Part shown: positions 26,775 through 36,900 of the stretch, piece by piece
Layout of the letters: the number at the start of each line of letters is the position of its first letter
Numbering within the stretch: the first letter of the stretch is position 1
Source: an uncultured Dysosmobacter sp.
Lineage (GTDB): Bacteria > Bacillota > Clostridia > Oscillospirales > Oscillospiraceae
DNA: 64,000 nucleotides
Direction of reading: 5' to 3'
Assembly (NCBI GenBank): GCA_934565855.1
Contig: CAKTIO010000010.1
Coordinates: 1 to 64,000 of the forward strand
Program-made: the position numbers and the translations under genes
Notes under the pieces: model-generated
Databases searched by the model: none
Told to the model about the DNA's origin: nothing
What the model saw: the letters and a program-made list of their open reading frames with translations, nothing else

Positions 26775-29480
26775 ATGAAAAGTATCGCGGCAAACCATCC
26801 CTGGAAAAAAGAAGCCCGGCAGATCTTGACCGTCCTTCTCGCCCTGACGTTGATCACAGCGGGCAGTGTCTACATCTTTCTGGATTTCTACGGCAGATAT
26901 ATCGACGGGGTCCTCTACGCCGAACGGCTGAGCCAGATGCGGGAGGTCACCACCCAGCTGTTTACCAATCTGGAGGAGGTAGTGGACAATCAGTGGCAGC
27001 TTGCCCAGACCCAGAGCAACTATCTGCTGGAGACCCATCCCGCCACCGCGGAGGAGCTGCTGTCTCTCATGAGCCAGCAGGCGCGGCTGAATGTGTTCAA
27101 CTCCTCCCAGTCCGAAATGATGGCGGTGGACGACACCGGGCGCTACTACACGCAGAACGGGATGCAGGGGACGCTCTCCGGATTGAACTATCTGGCGGAC
27201 CAGCCCCAGCAGGTTTGCTATGTCTACAACACCATGACCACCGGACAGGCGGAGATGGTATTCCTTCTGAAACTGGAGAAGCCACTTCCCATTCAGGTGG
27301 GCAGCCAGACCGCCACCCTGACCTATTACGGCGTCTCCCGGAACATGACGGAGCTGAACCCCTATTTCAGCTGTACTGCCTACGATGGGAACAACAGCGT
27401 CTATGTTCTGGACAGCCACGGCACCAAGCTGTTTTCCGACACGGAAAATACCCTGCTGCAGGGGCATAACCTTTACACCGTGCTGGGGCAGATGGAATAT
27501 CTTCACGGCAGTTCCTTTTCCGAAGCCAAGCAGGAGCTGTCCCAGCACCACATCGCCTACTCCAACGCCGTTTTGAACGGTGAGGAATACTACTATTCCC
27601 TCTATCAAATGGAAAACGCCCAGTGGACGCTGCTGTTTCTGGTCCCCTCCGTGTGCGTTGCCGCCAACACCGTCTCCCTGATCAACACAACGGTGCGGCT
27701 GATCCTGATTTTTGCCATACTTCTGCTGGGCGTGTGCGTTGCCGCCATCTATGTTGTCCTGCGGCTGAAGCAGAAGCAGGTCATTGACACCGAACGCCGC
27801 AACAGCAAGGCACTATCCGCCATCAATCAGGAGCTGGACCGCAAAAACGCCGAGCTGGAAAAGGTCAACACAGCGCTGTCCTCCGCTGTGGAAACGGCGG
27901 AGCGTGCCACTCAGGCGGCAAAGGCTGCCAGCGCGGCAAAAAGCGACTTTCTTGCCAATATGTCTCACGATATCCGTACCCCCATGAACGCCATCGTGGG
28001 CATCACCAGCCTGATGGAACACGAGGAAGGCATTTCCGACCGGCTGCACACCTACATTTCCAAGGTCCAGATGTCCAGCCGCCACCTGCTGAGCCTTATC
28101 AACGACATTCTGGACATGAGCAAAATCGAGTCCAACGAGATTCATCTGAACTCCGAGCCGGTGCGCCTTGCCGAGCAGGTGGGACAGGTGGACAGCATCA
28201 TCCGCTCGCAGGCGGCGGAACGTGGGCAGACCCTGCACATCCGGGTCCATGAGATCGTCCACGAATACCTCATTGGCGACGGTGTGCGCCTGCGGCAGAT
28301 CTTCATCAATCTGCTGTCCAACGCCGTGAAATACACGCCCTACGGCGGCACCATCACCTTTGACCTGGCGGAGCAGCCCTGCGCTATTCCCGGTCACGCC
28401 GCCTTCACGCTCTCCGTGACAGACAATGGCTGCGGCATGACGCCGGAGTTTGTCGCCCACATCTTTGAGCCGTTCACCCGGGCGGAGGGCTCTGTCACCA
28501 ACCGGGTGCAGGGCACCGGTCTGGGCATGGCGATCACCAAAAGCATTGTGGACCTGATGGGCGGCTCCATCCATATAGAAAGCGAGCCCGGCAAGGGGTC
28601 CCGCTTCGATGTCTCTCTGACGCTGCCCATCGACCGGAGCAGCGAATACGAGGTGGACGCCAGAAGCGTCCTGTTGATCTCCTATGAGGAGGCGCTGATC
28701 CGCAACATGGGCGCCTCCTTGCAGGAAACTCCGGTTTTGTTCTCCGCGGCGTCCACCAGAGAGGAAGCTCTCCGTCTGCTGAAGCAGGATCAGGCGGATG
28801 TGATCCTGCTGGCAGGACAGCTGCACGACCAGAGCCTGCCGGAAACGGTGCAGCTGCTGCGCCAGACGGCAAGGGACGCCGTGCTGATTTTCTGCTGCGA
28901 CTATGCCCAGCAGGAGCAGGTGCATGATATTCTGCTGCAAAGCGGCGTGGACGGCTTGATCGCCCGCCCGTTCTTCCGGATGAATCTCATCCGCGCCGTG
29001 GACAGCGCCCTCAGTGAGGTAGCGCCCCAGCAGCGGGAGACCGCCTCCGTGCTGAAGGGCATGAGATTCCTCTGCGCGGAGGACCATGAGCTGAACGCGG
29101 AGATCCTACAGGCGATTTTGGAAATGCGGGGCGCGTCCTGCACCATATACCCGGACGGTGCGGCGCTGACCCAAGCCTTTTCCAAGGTCCAGCCCGGCGA
29201 ATATGACGCCATTCTGATGGACATTCAGATGCCCAACATGAACGGGCTGGAAGCCGCCCGCGCCATTCGCGCCAGCTCCAACCCGCTGGGACGGACCATT
29301 CCCATTGTCGCCATGACTGCAAACGCCTTTGCCGAGGATGTGCAGAGCTGTATGGACGCCGGAATGGATGCCCATGTGTCCAAGCCGCTGGATGTCGCCG
29401 TACTGGAACGGACAATCCGGGGTTTTCTTACCCCCCCCCGTGTCCGCGAACGGCAGACGGTTGTTTGTGAGGAAAATTAA
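26775..29480 (+). CDS. Hybrid sensor histidine kinase with pseudo-receiver and receiver
   Basis: A 901-residue membrane kinase. Membrane segments at about 14-36 and 299-330 bracket an extracytoplasmic sensor domain of Cache type. A coiled coil leads to the HisKA domain with phospho-acceptor H398 (MSHDIRTPMN) and an ATPase domain (DNGCGMTPEF, GTGLGMAITKS). The region 640-755 looks like a receiver fold that lacks the phospho-acceptor Asp (VILLAGQLHDQ). A true receiver follows with D816 (ILMDIQMPNMNG). No HPt or DNA-binding domain is present, so output must pass to another protein. Translation is coupled to the lipoprotein gene four bases upstream. Confidence 0.92.
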   Translation: MKSIAANHPWKKEARQILTVLLALTLITAGSVYIFLDFYGRYIDGVLYAERLSQMREVTTQLFTNLEEVVDNQWQLAQTQSNYLLETHPATAEELLSLMSQQARLNVFNSSQSEMMAVDDTGRYYTQNGMQGTLSGLNYLADQPQQVCYVYNTMTTGQAEMVFLLKLEKPLPIQVGSQTATLTYYGVSRNMTELNPYFSCTAYDGNNSVYVLDSHGTKLFSDTENTLLQGHNLYTVLGQMEYLHGSSFSEAKQELSQHHIAYSNAVLNGEEYYYSLYQMENAQWTLLFLVPSVCVAANTVSLINTTVRLILIFAILLLGVCVAAIYVVLRLKQKQVIDTERRNSKALSAINQELDRKNAELEKVNTALSSAVETAERATQAAKAASAAKSDFLANMSHDIRTPMNAIVGITSLMEHEEGISDRLHTYISKVQMSSRHLLSLINDILDMSKIESNEIHLNSEPVRLAEQVGQVDSIIRSQAAERGQTLHIRVHEIVHEYLIGDGVRLRQIFINLLSNAVKYTPYGGTITFDLAEQPCAIPGHAAFTLSVTDNGCGMTPEFVAHIFEPFTRAEGSVTNRVQGTGLGMAITKSIVDLMGGSIHIESEPGKGSRFDVSLTLPIDRSSEYEVDARSVLLISYEEALIRNMGASLQETPVLFSAASTREEALRLLKQDQADVILLAGQLHDQSLPETVQLLRQTARDAVLIFCCDYAQQEQVHDILLQSGVDGLIARPFFRMNLIRAVDSALSEVAPQQRETASVLKGMRFLCAEDHELNAEILQAILEMRGASCTIYPDGAALTQAFSKVQPGEYDAILMDIQMPNMNGLEAARAIRASSNPLGRTIPIVAMTANAFAEDVQSCMDAGMDAHVSKPLDVAVLERTIRGFLTPPRVRERQTVVCEEN

Positions 29481-29592
29481 CCGGTCCGCACCGGAAGGAT
29501 AGCCGCGCCTCCGCCCTCCGGCGGACGCCGCAGGCGTGTGCTTCTGCACACAGGGCGGCTGGATATCGCTTCCATTTTCGGTCAGAATTTCC

Positions 29593-29621
29593 TTGCTATT
29601 CAACCGGTTACATGATATGCT
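29593..29621 (+). promoter_or_regulatory. Candidate promoter before the HD-GYP/GGDEF gene
   Basis: TTGCTA (29593-29598), 17 bases, TATGCT (29616-29621). Downstream, a GC-rich hairpin GCCGGGG / CCCCGGC (29671-29690) lies in the leader without a T-run. Confidence 0.4.
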
Positions 29622-29722
29622 TAAATAGTCATAAAATGTCGAGAAATGCAACGATATCCACTGAAAAAGCGCCGGGGAAACCGCCCCGGCTGTCTCTATC
29701 AGCGGGAGATGGGAGCTGGGTG

Positions 29723-32137
29723 ATGGAAACGAAGTACAAGATTCTGATCGTGGATGACTCCGAGATGAACCGGGAGCTTCTGATGGCGATTCTGGGAGAC
29801 CGTTATGAGTTCATCCAAGCCGAAAACGGCAGGCAGGCGATCTTCACCCTGCAGAAGGACCTGACCGTGGACCTTCTCCTGCTGGATATCAATATGCCGG
29901 AAATGGACGGCTTCCAGGTGCTGGAACGGATGAAGCAGCTGCACTGGACAGACGAAATTCCCGTTATCATGATCTCCGCCGAGGAGTCCCATCCCTCCAT
30001 CGAGCGGGCATACGCCCTGGGCGTTACAGACTATATCCACCGCCCCTTTGACGCATACATCGTCCGCCGGCGTGTGCAGAACACCCTGAGCCTTTACGCC
30101 AACCAGAAGCGGCTGATGAACATTGTCACCGACCTGGTTTACGAAAAAGAGAAAAACAACAACCTGATGATCGACATCCTCAGCAATATCGTGGAGTTCC
30201 GTAATCAGGAAAGCGGCGACCATGTGCTGCACATCCGTACGGCGACGGAGCTGCTTCTGCGCCATCTGGTGCAGAAAACCGACGTCTACCACCTGTCGGA
30301 GGAAGAGGTCGCCCGGATCATTACGGCATCCGCCCTGCACGACATCGGGAAGATTGACATTCCCTCCAGCATCCTCAACAAGCCCGGACGACTGACACCG
30401 GAGGAATTTGCCGTTATCAAGACCCACCCCGTCATCGGCGCGTCCATTCTGAAAAACGTCTCCGCTGACCGGGACGAGCCGCTGCTGCACACAGCGCTGG
30501 AGATCTGCCGCTGGCACCACGAGCGCTGGGACGGTCACGGCTATCCGGACGGACTGCTGGGCGAGCAGATCCCCATTTCCGCCCAGATCGTGGGGCTTGC
30601 CGACGTTTACGATGCTCTAACCAGCGACCGCTGCTATAAAAAAGCCTATGACCACGGCACCGCCATGTTCATGATCATGAACGGCGAGTGCGGCGCGTTC
30701 AGCCCCCTGCTGCTGGAATGCCTCCGAGAGATCGGTCCCAAGCTGCAGGCGGCGTTCCGCCACACCGGAAAGGACCCCTCCTACTACCGGGAGGCAGGTC
30801 TGCTGTCCACGGAGCTTTTGAAGAGCAATGCCATTCCCGTCAGTGACCGCGCCCAGCGCCTGCTGGAATCCCTACAGACACGCATCGACTTTTTCGCCTC
30901 CTGCAACGGCGGTCTTCAATTCGAGTACGATCATCTGTCCAAAATGGTCACCGTTACCAACTGGGACGAGCCGCCCCAGTACCGCTATTCTCTGGTGAAC
31001 ATGGAGGACCCGGAGCATTCCCAGCTGTTCCGGCAGCTGAACCGGGAGGATTTCCTCCACCTGCGGGACGCGCTGCACGCCACCACCGTCAACAATCCGG
31101 AGTTCTCCCTGAATGTCCGGATGACCTATGCCGGCGAGACCCACTGGTGCAACCTCCGCGTCCGGACCCTCTGGTCTCCCCTGGTGACGGAACACTATGC
31201 TGGCGCGGTTGGACAGTTGACCGACCCCCAGCGCCACGGCGCCATCCGGAAGACCGGCGCATCCCGTTCGGAAACACAGAGCAGCCTGTCCACCTCCTCC
31301 CTGTCCGTCTCCATCCACCATCTTCAGGAGATCTTCGACATCGTGCGGCTGGTGGACCCGCAGACCCGCTCCGTACTGGAAATGGACGCGGACGGTGCGC
31401 TGCGTTCCACGGGGCAGTTCTGCGCCGCCTTTTGGGAGAGCAGCGGCATCTGCTCCAACTGCATTGCCGCCAAGGCGCTGTCGCAGAGGTCCACGCTGAA
31501 CAAGCTGGAATTCACCAGCACGGACGCCTATTTTGTCATTGCCAAGTACCTGTGCATCAACGGCACGCCCTGTGTGCTGGAGCTGCTTTCCAAAATGGAC
31601 AGCGGACGCTGGGTCGACGCCAACGGCACCCGGCTTCTGCTGGACCGCAGCCGGGGTGAAAACCGCGCGCTGTTTACAGATCCCGTCACCGGCGCGTACT
31701 CCCGCCGCTATCTGGAAACATACCTGATGCACCTGGAGGGCATGGAGGGCGTTGCCATCATCGACGTGGACAATTTCAAAGCTGTGAACGACACCTATGG
31801 TCACGCCGCCGGAGACGCCGCCCTGCGGGACATCGCCACCGCGGTTCTGTCCAACATCCGCAACACGGACATTCTCATCCGCTACGGCGGAGACGAGTTC
31901 CTGCTGCTGTACCCCCAGATCTCCGCAGACTTCCTGCCTGTGAAAAACAAGCAGCTGCAGGACGCTGTAAACCGCATCATTCTGCCTGAGTACCCGGGGC
32001 TGCACCTGTCCATCAGCGTGGGCGGCGTCTGCGGCGTCCATCCCATCTCCGAGGCGATCCGGGAAGCGGATTCCCGGATGTATCAAAACAAAGCATCCAA
32101 GCTGGACGCCGAGAGAGAGCCGCCTGCCCCGCAGTGA
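29723..32137 (+). CDS. Response regulator REC-HD-GYP-(PAS-like)-GGDEF
   Basis: An 804-residue cytoplasmic output protein for cyclic di-GMP. The receiver spans residues 1-125 with D55 (LLLLDINMPEMDG). The HD-GYP phosphodiesterase domain spans about 150-370 with H206-D207 (LHDIGKIDIP) and HHERWDGHGYPDG. A middle segment (about 390-640) includes a PAS-like domain with cysteines C567, C577 and C580 (CSNC). The C-terminal GGDEF (722-726) has an inhibitory-site RNTD at 713-716. The protein can in principle both make and break cyclic di-GMP. I start at ATG 29723, because GGGAG precedes it and METKYKILIVDD is the natural receiver start. It lies between hybrid kinases and is the only visible phosphorelay output. 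Confidence 0.93.
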   Translation: METKYKILIVDDSEMNRELLMAILGDRYEFIQAENGRQAIFTLQKDLTVDLLLLDINMPEMDGFQVLERMKQLHWTDEIPVIMISAEESHPSIERAYALGVTDYIHRPFDAYIVRRRVQNTLSLYANQKRLMNIVTDLVYEKEKNNNLMIDILSNIVEFRNQESGDHVLHIRTATELLLRHLVQKTDVYHLSEEEVARIITASALHDIGKIDIPSSILNKPGRLTPEEFAVIKTHPVIGASILKNVSADRDEPLLHTALEICRWHHERWDGHGYPDGLLGEQIPISAQIVGLADVYDALTSDRCYKKAYDHGTAMFMIMNGECGAFSPLLLECLREIGPKLQAAFRHTGKDPSYYREAGLLSTELLKSNAIPVSDRAQRLLESLQTRIDFFASCNGGLQFEYDHLSKMVTVTNWDEPPQYRYSLVNMEDPEHSQLFRQLNREDFLHLRDALHATTVNNPEFSLNVRMTYAGETHWCNLRVRTLWSPLVTEHYAGAVGQLTDPQRHGAIRKTGASRSETQSSLSTSSLSVSIHHLQEIFDIVRLVDPQTRSVLEMDADGALRSTGQFCAAFWESSGICSNCIAAKALSQRSTLNKLEFTSTDAYFVIAKYLCINGTPCVLELLSKMDSGRWVDANGTRLLLDRSRGENRALFTDPVTGAYSRRYLETYLMHLEGMEGVAIIDVDNFKAVNDTYGHAAGDAALRDIATAVLSNIRNTDILIRYGGDEFLLLYPQISADFLPVKNKQLQDAVNRIILPEYPGLHLSISVGGVCGVHPISEAIREADSRMYQNKASKLDAEREPPAPQ

Positions 32138-32241
32138 GGCTCTCTTTCCCCTGCCCACGCGGGTCTGTCCCGCCATTCTTATGAATCCGCGTCCGTTGGA
32201 CCGCCCTTTCCACGGTCCTCCGGCGCAAAGGAGCCTGTTCT

Positions 32242-33957
32242 ATGACTACGCTTACCGACCTGCTCTCCCTGCTGGGCGGGCATTTCTACCTGATATTGAT
32301 CGGCTTTCTGGAGCTGGTGCTTGCCATCCTGCTGATTGGATTTCTTCCCCGGCGTTCCTCCGGCAAGCACCGGAAGGGCTTCTCTCCGGACGGGTATGGA
32401 GCCGCGCTGCTGCGGGAGCTGGACCGGGACTCCTCCATGGTCTATATTCTGGTGCGCCGCAGGGACCAGCTGCCCTGCTTCGCCGCAGGCGATTTGGAAC
32501 AGCTGCTGGGCGTCTCGCTGGAGCGGCTGCAAACCGACATCACCTGCGTACTGCCCCTGCTGGACGAGGAAAACCAGAAGACCGGACGCCGCTTCTGGTC
32601 GGATTACAGGGAATGGGATGGTATCGCCCCCCTCTCCGTGGAGCTGAGCACCGCTAACGGAAAATGGTTCCGGCTGTCCGTCCACCGCTGCGCCGGACAG
32701 GAGTACGACCTGTTCGAGCTGGCGGACACCACGGAGATCAACCAGAGGGAGACCGCTTTCCATGAGGAAATGAAGCAGGCGGAGGCTGCCAACCAATTCA
32801 AAACCAGCTTCCTGTTCCGGATGTCCCACGAGATCCGCACACCCATGAACGGCATCGCGGGTATGCTGACGCTGGCGGAAAACAAGCTGCCCCCGGACCA
32901 TCCCTCCATGCAGTATCTGGAAAAAGCCAACGAGCTGTCAGACCACCTGCTGAGCCTTATCAACGACATTCTGGATATGTCCCGCATTGAGGTGGGCAAG
33001 ATCGAGTTCGAGGAGCGCCCCTTCAGCCTGCGCGCACTGGGACAGAAGCTCTACGATATGTTCGCCAAAACGCTGGAAGCCAAGGGCGTCCGCTATGCCG
33101 TGGAAAGCGACATGACTGTGGACTGGATCGTGGGCGACGAGCTGCGGGTCAGTCAGGTCATCATCAACTTCCTGTCCAACGCCGTGAAATTCACGAAAAA
33201 GGGCGAGGTGACTGTCTCCTTCCACCAGATGATGCTTCAGGACGGCAAGGTGGACCTGATGATCCGGGTCCACGACACCGGCATTGGCATGCACCCGGAG
33301 TTCATCAACCGCATCTTCCGCCCCTTTGAGCAGGAGGACGCCAGCACCACCCGCCGCTTCGGCGGAACGGGTCTGGGCATGGCGATCTCCGACCAGCTGG
33401 TCAAGCTGATGGGCGGACAGATCGTGGTGGAGAGCATCGTCGATCAGGGCTCCGATTTCTCCGTGTACCTGACCTTCCCTGTGACAGAAGCACCGGAGCA
33501 GTCCGAGAACACTGTCCCGGCAGTCAGCCGGGCGGACAGGGTCCGCTCCGGCGGCAGAGATCATCCCTGCCGCATTCTGCTGGCAGAGGACACGGAGATC
33601 AACGCCACCATCGTGGTGGATATCCTTGCTGAGAAGGGCGTACAGGTAGAGGTCGCAGAAAACGGGCAGATCGCCGTGGACCTCTTCTCCTCCCACCCCG
33701 CCGGATACTACGACCTGATCCTGATGGATGTGCAGATGCCAGTCATGGACGGACACACCGCCACGAAGCTCATTCGCGGTATGGACCGTCCCGACGCGGC
33801 TTCTATCCCCATTTATGCGCTCTCCGCGGACGCCTTTGTGGAAAACATCCGGCTCTCCACGGAAAGCGGCATGAACGGACATTTCTCAAAACCCATTGAT
33901 TTCAACGCCCTGTGGAAAACCATTCAGGACGTAATGGCATCGGAGGAGCGTAACTGA
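32242..33957 (+). CDS. Hybrid sensor histidine kinase, single membrane segment
   Basis: A 571-residue kinase. One membrane helix at about 13-34 leaves almost no external part, and a PAS-like domain (about 45-165) follows. HisKA has H196 (MSHEIRTPMNG), then an ATPase domain (DTGIGMHPEF, GTGLGMAISDQ) and a receiver with D496 (ILMDVQMPVMDG). No HPt or output domain is present. The stop lies three bases before the giant leucine-rich-repeat gene, so the two are translated together. With little outside the cell, it may sense the membrane, the cytoplasm or a partner protein. AAGGAG precedes the ATG. Confidence 0.92.
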   Translation: MTTLTDLLSLLGGHFYLILIGFLELVLAILLIGFLPRRSSGKHRKGFSPDGYGAALLRELDRDSSMVYILVRRRDQLPCFAAGDLEQLLGVSLERLQTDITCVLPLLDEENQKTGRRFWSDYREWDGIAPLSVELSTANGKWFRLSVHRCAGQEYDLFELADTTEINQRETAFHEEMKQAEAANQFKTSFLFRMSHEIRTPMNGIAGMLTLAENKLPPDHPSMQYLEKANELSDHLLSLINDILDMSRIEVGKIEFEERPFSLRALGQKLYDMFAKTLEAKGVRYAVESDMTVDWIVGDELRVSQVIINFLSNAVKFTKKGEVTVSFHQMMLQDGKVDLMIRVHDTGIGMHPEFINRIFRPFEQEDASTTRRFGGTGLGMAISDQLVKLMGGQIVVESIVDQGSDFSVYLTFPVTEAPEQSENTVPAVSRADRVRSGGRDHPCRILLAEDTEINATIVVDILAEKGVQVEVAENGQIAVDLFSSHPAGYYDLILMDVQMPVMDGHTATKLIRGMDRPDAASIPIYALSADAFVENIRLSTESGMNGHFSKPIDFNALWKTIQDVMASEERN

Positions 33958-33960
33958 CCT

Positions 33961-36900
33961 ATGAGCCCTAAGATAAGAAAACTGATGATCGCCGGTTCCA
34001 TGGTGCTGTTTATCACCGCGGGAACCGTCCGTATCGCCATTGATTACCGGACCGGACACACCTTCCAGCCCTTTGAGACCAACCGCAATCTGAAAAACGA
34101 CCAGCTGCTGTTCCCGGACAGCAGCTCTGCTGGGACCGGCGGTCAGAACGGCAGCACGGACGATTCCTTCTGGGAGCAGGACCCCTCTCAGGATGAGACC
34201 CAGGGCGGCGGAGATGGCGCGGGCTATCTCTTCCAGCAAACTACGCAGGTCTCCTCCAGCGGAAGCACCGCCACAGCGGGTATTTCCGGCGATGGAGTGT
34301 CCAATGTGGACGGTCGCCCCACGGACGTGGTGTATGACATCGTGGACCGGGACGACGGTTCCGCCGACATCATTCTGCCCGGCGAGGGCGGAAACGGAAC
34401 CCTGCCCGGCGGTGACGCGGACGACAGCGGAGAAAACAGCGGCGGAAGCGTTACTCCCGGAGGAAGCACCGGTGAGACCGTCATCCCCGGCGGCGAAGAT
34501 ACGCCCTCCGGCGGAGACGTCGGCACAGGCGGCGGTGGCGGCAGCGTGACGCCCACTCCCACGCCCAATCCCGCGGATACCGTTCAGAATCCGGAAATTA
34601 CGGAAAAGCCCAAGCCGGATTTCGATATTACCGGCAATTTGGAGTCCTTCCGGGAGGATCTGATTCAGGGCGAGGACCCGGATAATTTTACGATGTCTAT
34701 TTATGCCCGTACCTCCAGCGGTAGCACGTTGTATTGGGGGCAGAGCGTTGATGAAAAGGAACTGTTCAATGCGCTGGATTTCTGCCTGATCAAGGGCTTT
34801 TTTGAAAACACCTATTATTTTGGACTGGACGATCTCGGCACCTATGCCCGCATCACCGGAATTTCCTTTGACGGTGGCGTGACCAAGGTCCCCGCCGAGG
34901 ACTTCCCTGTCACCATTCCCTCTAAGGAGGGCACAAAGCTCATTATTTATGTGGATTACCGGCTCAGCAAAAGCTCTGAGAACTGGGTATCCACGGAGGT
35001 CCCCTGTACGCCCAACGCCTACCGGGTCTATGTTCTGAACCAGCAGCTCACCGCGGAAAGTACCGCTCTGACACAGGACATGCTGCTCAACGGCATGGAC
35101 ACTCTGGGGGACGTCAAGCTGGACCGCCAGCTTGACACCTATAACCTGTTCTATTATCTGGTGCCGCTGCTGGGAAAGGATGGTGCCACTCTGACCTCCC
35201 TGTTCCCCGGCTGGACGGAAAACGGCAAGCTGGTCCCGTGGTTCTATACTCCGGGCAGCGGGCGGCATATTCTGGAGCCGTCGGACTTAGTCCCGCTGGC
35301 GGAGGATTACCATGTAACGCTCCAGCGGTACTATATGGACAACAGCCAGACAGTCTATATCACGGACCCGGACAACGCTGCAAAAAATACGACCTATCTG
35401 CAAACACTGGTGGGCTACGGCAATCCCAGCTTCCTGCGCAGTGTGCAGACCTACAGCCATATCCTGCGGGTGCCGAAGTACATTCAGGCGGTGGATATCA
35501 CGGAGGAACAGCTGTCCACCGATCAGCTGGTGCTGCCCAGCACCACACTGTACCTGAATCTGGAAAGCACCAATCTGCGGGTGCTGCAGGGCTATGTGGT
35601 AGAGGAGGGCAATCCCCACTACCAGTCTCGGAACGGGCTGCTGTATAACGCAGACGGCGACCAGATCCTGGGCATCCCCTACGAGATGGAGGAGGTCTCC
35701 ATCCCTGCGGGCGTTCAGCGGGTCCTGCTGAACGCGGACAACCAAATCACCCGGCTGGAGCTGGAAACCGAGGATTCCGTCGGCCTGCCGGAAATCAATC
35801 TGGAAAACCTGCATGACGCCACCATCGTGCTGAAGAGCAACGATCTGCTGATCAGCTTCCTTGAGCAGTATCAGGACCAGCTGGAAGCCACCAACAGCAA
35901 GGCGGTCTCCCTGTATGGTGAGGAATATATTCTTCAAAACGGACTGGTCATTGAAAAGCAGACCGGAAAGCTATGCAGGGTCTATAGCGGACGGACCACG
36001 GCGATCCTGCCGGAGCTGGTCACCTCCATTGGCGAGGGTGCGTTCCGCAGCAGCGATGTCACCACGCTGATCCTGTCCGAGGATGTGGAGCCCACGCTGG
36101 AAGCGGGCTGGTTCCAGGGCAGCGGCATTTCCACTGTCTTCTGCTATGACGCGGCGCAGGCAGCGCGGTTCCAGGCGGCACTCACCGCCTCCGGCGCGCC
36201 GGGTACCATTCAGGTCAAGCTGCTGAGCCATACGGCGGACAACTACACCTACTACACTGACGAATCCGGCATTACCACGCTGCTGAAGGCACCGGAAAAC
36301 GCCGTGGAATTTACCGGTCTTTCCAACCTCCGTGTGGATGTCATCGGCGACAGCGCATTCTCCCAGTGCCAGCAGCTGCAATGGGTCACGCTGCCGGAAA
36401 GTGTCAAGGAGATCGGCTCCTCCGCCTTTGAAAGCTGCACCGCGCTGGAGGGACTGCTGATCGACTCCCGGGACACCGTTTCCCTGGGTATGTCCGCGCT
36501 GGAGGGCTGCACCTCTCTGCGGTTCGTGGCATCCAATGCGGAGCATATGTCCCGGCTGAACGACTACTCTCCGGAGCTGGTCAGCAATATCCCCGGTTAC
36601 GGGGACCATGCCATTCAGCTGTATGCCCCTACGGTATGCGATGGCTACAACGGAAACTGGCTCTCGTTTGACGAAGGCTCTGACGTGGACCACTACACAA
36701 TGGTCCGCACCGGCACGACCGGGCGGGTGCTTTACGGAGTAAACGCGGACGGAAACGCCTCTCTGGCAATCCGCTCCGGCGCTACGGCGGATGACACCGT
36801 TCTTCTGCCGATAACCACCTCCATCATCTGGTATCAGGCGTTTGCGGACACACATTCTGCCAACGACGGCGGCTTCCAGCTCGTCTGGGATGGAGACCTT

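Noticed and set aside
29630..29722. Possible cyclic di-GMP riboswitch before the HD-GYP/GGDEF gene
   Set aside because: The leader has GGGGAAACC and a GC-rich hairpin, but the GEMM-I core with its paired stems and conserved tetraloop-receptor bases is not present.
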